Part shown: piece after piece, positions 9,451 through 17,669 of the stretch
How positions within the stretch are numbered: position 1 is the stretch's first letter
Layout of the letters: each line of letters starts with the position of its first letter
Source: Sulfurimonas marina
Lineage (GTDB): Bacteria; Campylobacterota; Campylobacteria; Campylobacterales; Sulfurimonadaceae
Length of the DNA stretch: 64,000 bases
NCBI RefSeq assembly: GCF_014905095.1
Contig: NZ_CP041165.1
Coordinates: forward strand, 620,001-684,000
Direction of reading: 5' to 3'
Notes under the pieces: model-generated
What the model saw: the letters and a program-made list of their open reading frames with translations, nothing else
Told to the model about the DNA's origin: nothing
The model's database searches: none
Program-made: the position numbers and the translations under genes

Positions 9451-10025
9451 GTAGAGAAAAAATAGTGTTAATTGGCGGTGGAGGACATTGTCATAGTGTT
9501 ATTGATGTTATTGAACAAGAAAAAAAATATGATATTATTGGCATTGTTGACCAAAGGGATAACATAGGTAAAAAAGTTTTAGATTATGAGATAATTGGTT
9601 GTGATGATGATTTAGATAAAATATTTTTAACTTCTTCAAGAGCTGTTATAACAATAGGGCATATTGAATCAAATCAATTAAGAAAAAAACTCTATAAAAA
9701 GTTAAAAGCAATTGGTTTCTCACTACCTGTAGTAATTTCTCCTTTAGCCTATGTCTCTAATTATTCACAAATAGGAGAAGGGACAATTGTGATGCATCAT
9801 GCATTAATAAATGCTAATGTAAAAATTGGTAAAAACTGTATAATTAATACAAAAGCTTTAATTGAACATGATGTGATTATAGAAGATAATTGTCATATCT
9901 CAACAGCTAGTGTCTTAAATGGTGGCTGTCAAGTTAAAGAAAATACTTTTTATGGTAGTAATGCTGTTTCAAAACAAACAACAGTTATAGAAGGTTTTGT
10001 AAAAGCTGGGAGTGTAATTAAATGA
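9447..10025 (+). CDS. NeuD-family acetyltransferase (probable LegH function)
   Basis: A 192-residue protein with the N-terminal VLIGGGGHCHSVIDVIE nucleotide-fold motif typical of NeuD and PglD, then hexapeptide repeats (IGEGTIVMHHALI, IGKNCIINTKALIEHDV). The conserved His in IEHDV is the usual catalytic base. It would N-acetylate UDP-4-amino-4,6-dideoxy-GlcNAc to the diacetylbacillosamine-type intermediate between LegC and LegG. It overlaps legC and legI by four bases (ATGA), which implies coupled translation. In Campylobacter jejuni this step is made by a different gene, so the assignment rests on context. Confidence 0.85.
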   Translation: MSREKIVLIGGGGHCHSVIDVIEQEKKYDIIGIVDQRDNIGKKVLDYEIIGCDDDLDKIFLTSSRAVITIGHIESNQLRKKLYKKLKAIGFSLPVVISPLAYVSNYSQIGEGTIVMHHALINANVKIGKNCIINTKALIEHDVIIEDNCHISTASVLNGGCQVKENTFYGSNAVSKQTTVIEGFVKAGSVIK

Positions 10026-11020
10026 ATCATGTATTTATCATCGCAGAAGCAGGGGTAAACCATAACGGTTCCATAGAACTTGCTAAGAAACTTATAGATG
10101 TTGCAGTTGAAGCTGGAGCAGATGCTATTAAATTTCAAACATTTAAAACAGAAAACTTAGTAAGTAAAAATGCTAAAAAAGCACAATATCAAAAGCAAAC
10201 TACAGATAAAGATGAATCTCAGTTTGAGATGATCAAAAAATTGGAATTAAATGTAGACGCCCATACAGAGTTAATGACCTATTGTAAAAAGAAAAATATT
10301 ATGTTTTTATCTACACCTTTTGACCATGATAGCATAGAACTTTTAAATGACATGGGATTAGATATATTTAAAATTCCAAGTGGAGAGATTACAAATTTAC
10401 CATATTTAAGACATATAGGAAAACTAAATAAAAAAATTATCTTATCAACGGGTATGTCAACAATTGGTGAAATTGAAAATGCGTTGAATGTTTTAGAAAG
10501 TGCAGGAACACAAAAAGAGAGAATAACTATACTTCATGCAAATACGGAGTACCCTACGCCAATGCAAGATGTAAATCTCAAAGCAATGGTGACAATTGGA
10601 AAAACTTTTGATATACCTTATGGATATAGTGATCATACTTTAGGTATTGAGGTCCCCACAGCAGCAGTGGCAATGGGTGCGCAGTGTATAGAAAAACATT
10701 TTACTTTAGATAAAACGATGGAAGGACCTGACCATAAAGCTTCTTTAGAACCGGATGAGTTAAAGGCTATGGTAAAAGCTATTAGAAATATTGAAATAGC
10801 TCTTGGTAGTAGTGTAAAAAAACCAAGTATAAGTGAAAGTAAAAATATTGAAATTGCTAGAAAATCAATTGTTGCAAAAAAAGAGATTAAAGCAGGTGAG
10901 ACTTTTAGTGAAGATAATCTGGATATAAAACGACCTGGTAATGGGATCAGTCCAATGAGATGGGATGAGATTGTTGGTTTAACAGCACAGAAAGATTATT
11001 TGGAAGATGAATTGATATGA
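10022..11020 (+). CDS. legI: N,N'-diacetyllegionaminate synthase (NeuB family)
   Basis: A 332-residue NeuB-type enzyme with an N-terminal TIM barrel and a C-terminal antifreeze-like SAF domain. Signature blocks are FIIAEAGVNHNGSIELAKKLID, DAIKFQTFKTENLVS, KIPSGEITN, YGYSDHTLGIEVP, CIEKHFTLDKTMEGPDHKASLEP and the SAF segment AKKEIKAGETFSEDNLDIKRPG. It condenses phosphoenolpyruvate with a 6-deoxy-mannose-type diacetamido sugar to form the nonulosonic acid. LegC and LegG in the operon point to legionaminic rather than neuraminic or pseudaminic acid. Overlaps of four bases link it to both neighbours. Confidence 0.92.
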   Translation: MNHVFIIAEAGVNHNGSIELAKKLIDVAVEAGADAIKFQTFKTENLVSKNAKKAQYQKQTTDKDESQFEMIKKLELNVDAHTELMTYCKKKNIMFLSTPFDHDSIELLNDMGLDIFKIPSGEITNLPYLRHIGKLNKKIILSTGMSTIGEIENALNVLESAGTQKERITILHANTEYPTPMQDVNLKAMVTIGKTFDIPYGYSDHTLGIEVPTAAVAMGAQCIEKHFTLDKTMEGPDHKASLEPDELKAMVKAIRNIEIALGSSVKKPSISESKNIEIARKSIVAKKEIKAGETFSEDNLDIKRPGNGISPMRWDEIVGLTAQKDYLEDELI

Positions 11021-12174
11021 AAAAGATTTGTGTAGTTACTGGTACAAGAGCTGAATATGGACTGTTATATTGGTTGATCAAAGCTATAGAAATAGATACT
11101 GACTTAGAATTACAGTTAATTGTTACGGGAATGCATTTAAGTCCGGAATTTGGACTCACTTTTAAAGAGATAGAAAAAGAGTTTAAAGTTAATAAGAAGA
11201 TTGAGATACTATTATCATCAGATACCCCAATAGGTATTTCAAAATCGATGGGATTAGCACAAATTTCATTTGCTGAAACTTATGCTGATTTGAACCCGGA
11301 TCTTATTGTTGTGTTGGGTGATCGATATGAAATCTTAAGTGCAGCTGCTACAGCAATGATAGCACGAATTCCTATTGCACATTTGCATGGTGGAGAAATT
11401 ACTGAAGGGGCTTTTGATGATGCAATCAGGCACAGTATTACAAAGATGAGCCATTTACACTTTACAGCTACAGAGGAATATAAAAATAGAGTAATTCAAC
11501 TTGGTGAAAAACCTGAAAATGTTTTTAACGTTGGAGGCATGGGTATTGAGAATATTAAACGATTAAAGTTATTGTCAAAAGAAGAGTTTGAAAAGTCTAT
11601 AAACTTTCAGTTAAATAAACGAAATATATTAGTGACATTTCATCCTGTAACTTTAGAAAATGAAACAGCAGAGGAACAATTTAAAGAGTTGTTATCCGCT
11701 ATAGACGAACTTGATAATACAAATATTATTTTTACAAAGGCCAATAGCGATACAAATGGAAGAATTATTAATAGTATGATCGATGAATATGTTTCACAAC
11801 ATTCTACTAAATCAATAGCTTTTACATCAATGGGACAATTAAGATATTTAAGCACATTACAATATGTAGATGCAGTAGTTGGAAATAGCTCAAGTGGATT
11901 ATTGGAAGTTCCAAGTTTTCATAAAGGGACTATAAATATTGGTGAACGACAACAAGGTAGAATAAAAGCACAGAGTGTAATTGATTGTAAACCAAATAAA
12001 GAGAGTATTTTAAATGCTTTTATTCAATTAGAAAGTAAAGAGTTTCAAGATATATTACTTACTGTAAAAAATCCGTATGGTGATGGTATTGCGAGTGAAA
12101 AGATAATTAATATCTTAAAGCAAAAAGATTTAAAAAAACTATTAAAAAAATCATTTTATGATTTAGGTAAATAA
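11017..12174 (+). CDS. legG: Hydrolysing UDP-sugar 2-epimerase (NeuC/LegG family)
   Basis: A 385-residue protein of the hydrolysing UDP-GlcNAc 2-epimerase family. It starts KKICVVTGTRAEYGLLYWLI and carries VVLGDRYEILSAA, HLHGGEITEGAFDDAIRHSITKMSHLHF, TFHPVTLEN and VGNSSSGLLEVPSF, all standard for NeuC and LegG. It removes UDP and inverts C2 to give the manno-configured sugar used by LegI. It overlaps legI by four bases and its stop abuts the ptmE start. Context favours LegG over NeuC. Confidence 0.92.
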   Translation: MKKICVVTGTRAEYGLLYWLIKAIEIDTDLELQLIVTGMHLSPEFGLTFKEIEKEFKVNKKIEILLSSDTPIGISKSMGLAQISFAETYADLNPDLIVVLGDRYEILSAAATAMIARIPIAHLHGGEITEGAFDDAIRHSITKMSHLHFTATEEYKNRVIQLGEKPENVFNVGGMGIENIKRLKLLSKEEFEKSINFQLNKRNILVTFHPVTLENETAEEQFKELLSAIDELDNTNIIFTKANSDTNGRIINSMIDEYVSQHSTKSIAFTSMGQLRYLSTLQYVDAVVGNSSSGLLEVPSFHKGTINIGERQQGRIKAQSVIDCKPNKESILNAFIQLESKEFQDILLTVKNPYGDGIASEKIINILKQKDLKKLLKKSFYDLGK

Positions 12175-13221
12175 ATGAAAAACATAGACAGTTTAAAACT
12201 AAACATTAATTCAACTATAAAAGAAGCATTAGCAATTATAGATCAGGGAGCTTTACAAATAGCACTAGTAGTCGATGAACATGGTACATTGTTAGGAACA
12301 ATAACGGATGGTGACATACGTAGAGGATTGTTAAAGGGTTTAGAGCTTGATAGCTCTATAGAAACAATTATATATAAAACACCTACAATAGCAACTATCA
12401 GCGATACAAAAGAAGAAATATTAAAAGTGGCATTATTGAAAAAGCTACATCAAATTCCAATAGTTAATGCTGAGGGAAAAGTTGTCGGTCTTAAGGAAAT
12501 TGAAGAGCTTATCAAGCCGAAAACAAAGACAAACAAGGTTGTTTTAATGGTTGGTGGCTTAGGGACAAGACTACGTCCGCTTACTGAAAATGTTCCAAAA
12601 CCAATGTTAAAAGTAGGTGATAAACCTATATTAGAAACTATTGTAGAAAAGTTCGCAGAGTATGGGTATATTAATATTATTATGTGTGTAAATTATAAAT
12701 CACATATAATTCAAGACTATTTCGGTGATGGAAAAAAGTTTGGAGTAAATATCGAGTATGTTTTAGAAGAGCAAAGGATGGGTACAGCCGGTGCATTAAG
12801 TCTTTTAAAGGAAAAACCTACTGAACCGTTTTTTGTAATGAATGGTGATTTACTAACAAATGTAAATTTTGAACACCTTCATGATTATCATCTTTCTAAT
12901 AACGCATTGGCTACTATGTGTGTAAGGGAATATGATTTTCAAGTTCCTTACGGGGTTGTTAATATTGAAGAGAGTAAAATATTATCAATAGCAGAGAAAC
13001 CTGTACATAAATTTTTTGTGAGTGCAGGGATATATATGCTTTCTTCTGAAGTTTTAGAATATATTCCGAAAAACGAATTTTTTGATATGCCAACATTATT
13101 TGAAACATTAATAAGTAAAAATAAAAATGCTATCTCATTCCCTCTTCGAGAATATTGGCTTGATATTGGAAGAATTGAAGAATATAAAAAGGCCAATGAA
13201 GAGTACAATGAGGTATTTTAA
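12175..13221 (+). CDS. ptmE: PtmE-type CBS-domain sugar-phosphate nucleotidyltransferase
   Basis: A 348-residue two-domain protein. Residues of about 10-110 form a CBS pair (LVVDEHGTLLGTITDGDIRRGLL, PIVNAEGKVVGLKEIEEL). From about residue 120 there is a nucleotidyltransferase domain with MVGGLGTRLRPLTENVPKPMLKVGDKP and MNGDLLTNVNF. In C. jejuni PtmE activates glucosamine-1-phosphate with GTP, feeding a GDP-sugar route to legionaminic acid. Its presence suggests this organism may use GDP-linked rather than UDP-linked intermediates. It overlaps legF by one base (TAATG). Confidence 0.88.
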   Translation: MKNIDSLKLNINSTIKEALAIIDQGALQIALVVDEHGTLLGTITDGDIRRGLLKGLELDSSIETIIYKTPTIATISDTKEEILKVALLKKLHQIPIVNAEGKVVGLKEIEELIKPKTKTNKVVLMVGGLGTRLRPLTENVPKPMLKVGDKPILETIVEKFAEYGYINIIMCVNYKSHIIQDYFGDGKKFGVNIEYVLEEQRMGTAGALSLLKEKPTEPFFVMNGDLLTNVNFEHLHDYHLSNNALATMCVREYDFQVPYGVVNIEESKILSIAEKPVHKFFVSAGIYMLSSEVLEYIPKNEFFDMPTLFETLISKNKNAISFPLREYWLDIGRIEEYKKANEEYNEVF

Positions 13222-13910
13222 TGTTTTTAAATAAAACATATTTAGCAATAATACCTGCACGAGGAGGCAGTAAAAGGTTACCACGAAAAAATATTTTAGA
13301 TTTAAATGGAAAACCTCTTATTACTTGGACTATTGAAGCAGGTATGAAATCTAAGTATATTGATAAAGTAGTTGTTAGTAGTGATGATGATGAAATTTTA
13401 AATAAATCAAAAGAATATGGTTCGAAAACGATAAAAAGACCTAATGAATTAGCTACTGATACATCTACAACTTTTGATACTATAAAACATACTATAGAAA
13501 ACATGGAAGAGTATGATTATATAGTTTTACTTCAACCTACTAGTCCACTTAGGAATGAAAAGCATATAGATGAGGCTATAAAACTTTTAGAAGAGAAACA
13601 AGCTGATGCCGTGATCAGTGTTTGTGAATTAGACCATAGCCTCCTTTGGAGCAATACTTTACCAGAAGATAAAAATATGAGTAATTTTTTAAGAAATGAA
13701 GTGAATAATAAAAGAAGTCAGGATTTAGAAATATACTATAGAATAAATGGTGCTCTTTATATCTGTAAAACAGAAAAGCTTTTAGAAAATAAAGGTTTTT
13801 TTCTAAAAGAAAATATTTTTTCATATATTATGGAAAGAAAATACTCTATTGATATAGATGAAAAGATAGATTTTCAAATTGCACAGTTATTTATGAAGGA
13901 AATTGTATGA
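13221..13910 (+). CDS. legF: CMP-legionaminic acid synthetase (NeuA/PtmB family)
   Basis: A 229-residue cytidylyltransferase. The nucleotide-binding start IIPARGGSKRLPRKNILDLNGKPLI and the block YIVLLQPTSPLRNEKHIDEAI are characteristic of CMP-nonulosonate synthetases. It activates legionaminic acid with CTP, giving the donor for a transferase. It overlaps ptmE by one base and the next gene by four, so the donor-forming enzyme and the likely transferase are translationally linked. Confidence 0.92.
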   Translation: MFLNKTYLAIIPARGGSKRLPRKNILDLNGKPLITWTIEAGMKSKYIDKVVVSSDDDEILNKSKEYGSKTIKRPNELATDTSTTFDTIKHTIENMEEYDYIVLLQPTSPLRNEKHIDEAIKLLEEKQADAVISVCELDHSLLWSNTLPEDKNMSNFLRNEVNNKRSQDLEIYYRINGALYICKTEKLLENKGFFLKENIFSYIMERKYSIDIDEKIDFQIAQLFMKEIV

Positions 13911-14935
13911 AGAAACATAGTTTATCTATTGTAGCTTCACCTTTACAGCTACTTAATGCTATGGAGGCTGTAAACTCTTTTTCAACTAACGAAAATATAT
14001 TGTTATTAATGTACAACTCCTCTTTAAATAAGACAGATTTTCAACAAAAAATCAACCTACTCAACAAAGAAGAGTGGGATAAAATAATTTATTATGATTT
14101 AGCTAAAATAAGGAAGAAAAAACGTTTCTTTGAACAGGTGAAATTAATAAAAGAGCTAAAAAAAGACAAATATGATTATTTATTTGTTGGAGATTTAGGA
14201 ACTATACAACAGGCTTTAATGGCTAATTTAACTACGAAGAATATATATTTAATAGATGATGGAACATTGACACTTTCAACTTATGATGTATTAAAAGATA
14301 AAAATTTTTTTCATAAGTTTTCTTTCTCAAAGAAACTAAAATTATTACGATATTTATTGGCAAATTTAAAGTTTAGAATCAAACAAGATATCAATTTCTT
14401 TACTATTTATAATTTAGAACCTTTACCTCATATAAGCATTAAAAAACATGATTTTTCTCATTTAAAGAATGCTAAACTGAAGTTATGTGAACAAAGTAAC
14501 GATATTTATATCTTAGGTCAGAAACTAGTTGAGGTTGGTTTTATCGAAAAAGAAAAATATCTAGAGTATTTGGAAAAAATAATTAAGAGATTATTGATAG
14601 AATATACGGGAAATATTATATATATACCTCATAGAGCTGAAATAATAACAGACGATTATAAAGAGTTAGAGAATGAACGCTTTTCGATAAAGAATGACAT
14701 TTCAGAAGGTCCTATTGAGATCTTTCTTCTTAAAAATGGGATATATCCATCAGTAATAGTTTCTTTTTTTTCATCTGCATTGTTTAATTTAAAGAAAATT
14801 TTTCATGAATCAACAGTACTTGCGGTCAAGATTGATAGAAATGATTTAAAAGTGCAGAATGATAGATTAGAAACTATTAATAGAAGTTATAGCCTTTTGG
14901 AAAATGCAGGTGTTGTTATTGAGAATTTTGAATAG
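13907..14935 (+). CDS. Sialyltransferase-like glycosyltransferase, candidate legionaminyltransferase
   Basis: A 342-residue protein whose layout fits bacterial sialyl- and polysialyltransferases (GT52 and polyST-like). It opens with LSIVASPLQLLNAMEAVNSF, has an acidic [DE][DE]G motif in NIYLIDDGT at about residue 120, an HP-like site in IIYIPHRAE, and a Ser pair near the C-terminus in VSFFSSALF; these are the three short motifs shared by the superfamily. Four-base overlap with legF argues strongly that it uses CMP-legionaminic acid. The acceptor is unknown. The 112 bases downstream are AT-rich with no clear terminator. Confidence 0.7.
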   Translation: MKKHSLSIVASPLQLLNAMEAVNSFSTNENILLLMYNSSLNKTDFQQKINLLNKEEWDKIIYYDLAKIRKKKRFFEQVKLIKELKKDKYDYLFVGDLGTIQQALMANLTTKNIYLIDDGTLTLSTYDVLKDKNFFHKFSFSKKLKLLRYLLANLKFRIKQDINFFTIYNLEPLPHISIKKHDFSHLKNAKLKLCEQSNDIYILGQKLVEVGFIEKEKYLEYLEKIIKRLLIEYTGNIIYIPHRAEIITDDYKELENERFSIKNDISEGPIEIFLLKNGIYPSVIVSFFSSALFNLKKIFHESTVLAVKIDRNDLKVQNDRLETINRSYSLLENAGVVIENFE

Positions 14936-15047
14936 AATTATTTTTTAAATAGAATATGATTATAATATTATTTAATTGTTGTTAATATATAAAAAATAAG
15001 ATTAAGAGGATATAATTTCTTAAAAATATTTTAGTATTGGTATACGT

Positions 15048-15983
15048 ATGGAAGAGAAAAAAGTACCGTTTTTATCTATAGTTGCTCCTTGTTACAATGA
15101 AGAAGCTGTTGTTGATATATTTTTAGAAAAAATGTTTTATATTTTAGAAAAGTTAGATAAAACATTTGAAATTGTTTTTGTAAATGATGGAAGTAAAGAC
15201 AATACATTAGAAGTTTTAAAAGCGAAATCAAAAGAGTATTCAGAAGTAAGAGTTATTAACCTTTCTAGAAACTTTGGGAAAGAAGCAGCTCTTACTGCAG
15301 GGATAGATGCAAGTCTTGGAGAGACGGTTGTACCAATCGATGTTGATCTTCAGGACCCGCCGGAACTTATTTTAGACTTTGTAAAAAAATATGAAGAGGG
15401 GTACGATGTGGTAGTTGGTAAACGTGCTGATCGTACAACTGATTCTGCAGCAAAAAGAGTGAGTGCAGAGCTTTTTTATAAGATGCATAATAAAATCTCA
15501 CACATCGAGATCCCTCACAATGTCGGTGATTATAGACTTATGTCAAGACGAGTTGTGGATGAGTTGAAAAAACTTCCGGAAACGCAACGTTTTATGAAAG
15601 GGATCTTCGCTTGGCTTGGGTTTAAAACTGCCGTTGTAGAGTATAAAAGAGAATCTCGTGCAGCCGGTGAAACAAGCTTTAACGGTTGGAAGTTATGGAA
15701 CTTTGCACTTGACGGTATTACAAGTTTTTCAACTGCACCGCTTCGTGTTTGGCTTTATGTTGGGATAGTGCTGGCATTTATCGCATTCTTATACGGTTCG
15801 TGGATAATTTTAAAAACATTGATTTTTGGTATTGACACTCCAGGGTATGCATCAATGATTACAGTTGTCCTTTTCTTAGGCGGTATTCAGTTGATGGGGA
15901 TCGGTATTTTAGGCGAGTATATTGGAAGAATCTATCTTGAATCTAAAAACAGACCTATTTACATTGTGGAGAACGAGTATTAA
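15048..15983 (+). CDS. GtrB-like polyprenyl-phosphate glycosyltransferase (GT2)
   Basis: A 311-residue GT2 enzyme of the GtrB/ArnC/DPM1 type. It has SIVAPCYNEEAVVDIFL, FVNDGSKDNTLEVL, the NFGKEAALTAGIDASLGETVVPIDVDLQDPPE block with the metal-binding acids, and RFMKGIFAWLG. Two membrane helices close the protein (about residues 235-257 and 268-290). It transfers a sugar from a nucleotide donor to undecaprenyl phosphate on the cytoplasmic face. The GtrA gene overlaps its end and a polytopic transferase follows, the layout of a three-component glycan-modification cassette. Confidence 0.88.
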   Translation: MEEKKVPFLSIVAPCYNEEAVVDIFLEKMFYILEKLDKTFEIVFVNDGSKDNTLEVLKAKSKEYSEVRVINLSRNFGKEAALTAGIDASLGETVVPIDVDLQDPPELILDFVKKYEEGYDVVVGKRADRTTDSAAKRVSAELFYKMHNKISHIEIPHNVGDYRLMSRRVVDELKKLPETQRFMKGIFAWLGFKTAVVEYKRESRAAGETSFNGWKLWNFALDGITSFSTAPLRVWLYVGIVLAFIAFLYGSWIILKTLIFGIDTPGYASMITVVLFLGGIQLMGIGILGEYIGRIYLESKNRPIYIVENEY

Positions 15984-16350
15984 ATCTCATATTATTCAGC
16001 TAAGTAAATACGGTATCTTCGGTATTATTGCAACGCTTATTCATTTAGGTGTTGCATCTGGAGTCATATACTTTTTTCAAGCCGGTGTATTTATAGCTAA
16101 TTCAATAGCATTTTTTACTGCTTTTATGTTCTCATATATTTTTCAAACTTTATTTGTTTTTACTACAAGTTTTCAACTCAAAAAGCTTTTTCGTTTTTTC
16201 CTCGTACAGTATGGAACATTTTTATTTTCATATATACTCTCAAATATTATAGAACTTTCAAATGCTTATTTACATACTGCATTGATAGTAGTTATAATGC
16301 CATTAGTGACTTTCATCATACATAAATTTTGGACTTTTAAAGAGTTATAG
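15964..16350 (+). CDS. GtrA-family membrane protein
   Basis: About 129 residues, almost entirely four membrane helices, beginning KSHIIQLSKYGIFGIIATLIHLGVASGVIYFF and closing with FIIHKFWTFKEL, the standard GtrA ending. GtrA proteins are thought to flip the polyprenyl-linked sugar made by GtrB. The start is uncertain: no ATG is available, so TTG at 15964 or TTG at 15922 must be used. The first gives a normal GtrA N-terminus and a 20-base overlap with the gtrB-like gene; the second adds 14 residues. Confidence 0.82.
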   Translation: MWRTSIKSHIIQLSKYGIFGIIATLIHLGVASGVIYFFQAGVFIANSIAFFTAFMFSYIFQTLFVFTTSFQLKKLFRFFLVQYGTFLFSYILSNIIELSNAYLHTALIVVIMPLVTFIIHKFWTFKEL

Positions 16351-16358
16351 GAGTAGAT

Positions 16359-17657
16359 TTGTATTTAGAAAAAAAATTTCATACTGTACAGTTTTTACTG
16401 TTGGCATTAGGATTATTTCTTTCATTTTTTTATGCCCAGCACCAAATATTAACAGGTGATCAGACGCAGATGCTCTATAAAGGGTATATGGGTGCGTATA
16501 TGGGTGAGTGGATCTCTTATGGAAATGCTGCGAGTGTTGTTGGAAACGTTCCCGGGTCTATGATCTCTTATGTTGTCGGACTTCCTGTATTGCTGTATGA
16601 TTCACCTTGGTCTCCGATGGTGTTTTTAATTCTTTTACATTTGGCTTCTTATTTTCTTTTAGACAATGTGATCAAAGATGTTTTTAAAACAGATATCCGT
16701 TTAGTATTTTTGGTGATCTATTGGCTCAATCCTTGGTTTTTATTTGAAAATATTCTCTATAATCCATCGTATCTATTCTTCTTCTCGGCATTACATATCT
16801 GGAGTGCATATAAACAAAAAGATCAGAGTTCGTTTCTTTATTCTGCTTTACATGTGATCGCAATAGGATTGGCATTACAGTTTCATTACTCGTGGCTTAT
16901 TCTCTCAATTCTTTCTCTTTATTTAGTGTATAGAAATATTGTGAAAGTAAATTGGTATGGAGTATTTTTTGGCGGAGCAATAATCATAATATCTCTTATC
17001 CCTTATGCGATCGAGTACCTGGACAACAAAGAGATCCGGGTGAATCAAAATGCAAAAGATTCGGGACGTTACATAGGTTGGGGCGGTGTTCATGTATACC
17101 CCGTTCTCAAAGCTATACTTTATTGGCTAAGATATGATTCTTTCATCTTCCCAAATAAATTGATAAACAGTGCCCATTTTGACTGGCTTGGTATCTCTGC
17201 AACATTACAAACAGTACTCGTGTATTTGTATAAAGCGATTGTTTTTACAATTGGGGCTGCGAGTATCTACATAGCTTTTAAAGCGAATCAACTGTTTTAT
17301 AAAACGATGAAATCAAAAGTATTTAAACGAAGTTTGTCTGTTGATTCAAAAGAGGAATGGCTTTTACTTTATGTCTTTGGTGCACTTTTTGGTGTGTTTA
17401 TAAGTGCGATCCTCTCACCGATTGTATTTGGGTATTGGCATCTTATTATTGTATTTCCATTTGCGATTATGCCGTTTTTAGTTTATTTTAAATCATACAG
17501 TGAAAAGTATTTAAATAAGTTTGTGATTTTCATCACGATATACTTTATTGTTGTAAATTTCATCGGAGCGATTGACAGTAGAAAGTTCTCAATAGAGAAA
17601 GATTATGCAAATGATGTTAAAGAGTATGTGGCAAAGACTATAAAAAATCCTTCGTGA
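16359..17657 (+). CDS. Polytopic GT-C type glycosyltransferase, third component of a gtr cassette
   Basis: A 432-residue integral membrane protein with about ten hydrophobic helices and large periplasmic loops. Acidic and aromatic residues cluster in the first loop (HQILTGDQTQMLYKGYMGAYMGEW), as in GT-C transferases using polyprenyl-phosphate sugars. Following gtrB- and gtrA-like genes, it is best read as the serotype-type Gtr enzyme that decorates a glycan in the periplasm. The start is TTG at 16359 with GGAG at 16350-16353. Its 3' end overlaps the convergent heptosyltransferase-like gene by 20 bases. Confidence 0.68.
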   Translation: MYLEKKFHTVQFLLLALGLFLSFFYAQHQILTGDQTQMLYKGYMGAYMGEWISYGNAASVVGNVPGSMISYVVGLPVLLYDSPWSPMVFLILLHLASYFLLDNVIKDVFKTDIRLVFLVIYWLNPWFLFENILYNPSYLFFFSALHIWSAYKQKDQSSFLYSALHVIAIGLALQFHYSWLILSILSLYLVYRNIVKVNWYGVFFGGAIIIISLIPYAIEYLDNKEIRVNQNAKDSGRYIGWGGVHVYPVLKAILYWLRYDSFIFPNKLINSAHFDWLGISATLQTVLVYLYKAIVFTIGAASIYIAFKANQLFYKTMKSKVFKRSLSVDSKEEWLLLYVFGALFGVFISAILSPIVFGYWHLIIVFPFAIMPFLVYFKSYSEKYLNKFVIFITIYFIVVNFIGAIDSRKFSIEKDYANDVKEYVAKTIKNPS

Positions 17658-17669
17658 TTTTTGCCACAT
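17626..17669. terminator. Shared inverted repeat at the ends of two convergent genes
   Basis: A perfect 10-base inverted repeat, ATGTGGCAAA (17626-17635) with TTTGCCACAT (17660-17669), encloses the stops of both convergent genes (17638-17640 on minus, 17655-17657 on plus). Inside, AAAAATC (17643-17649) and GATTTTT (17656-17662) can pair around a CTTCGT loop and give U-rich arms in both directions. A bidirectional terminator is the likely role. Confidence 0.6.

Noticed and set aside
1-14935. Homopolymer tracts for phase variation of glycan genes
   Set aside because: I looked for G or C runs of eight or more as in Campylobacter surface loci and found none; A/T runs are no longer than expected for the base composition.
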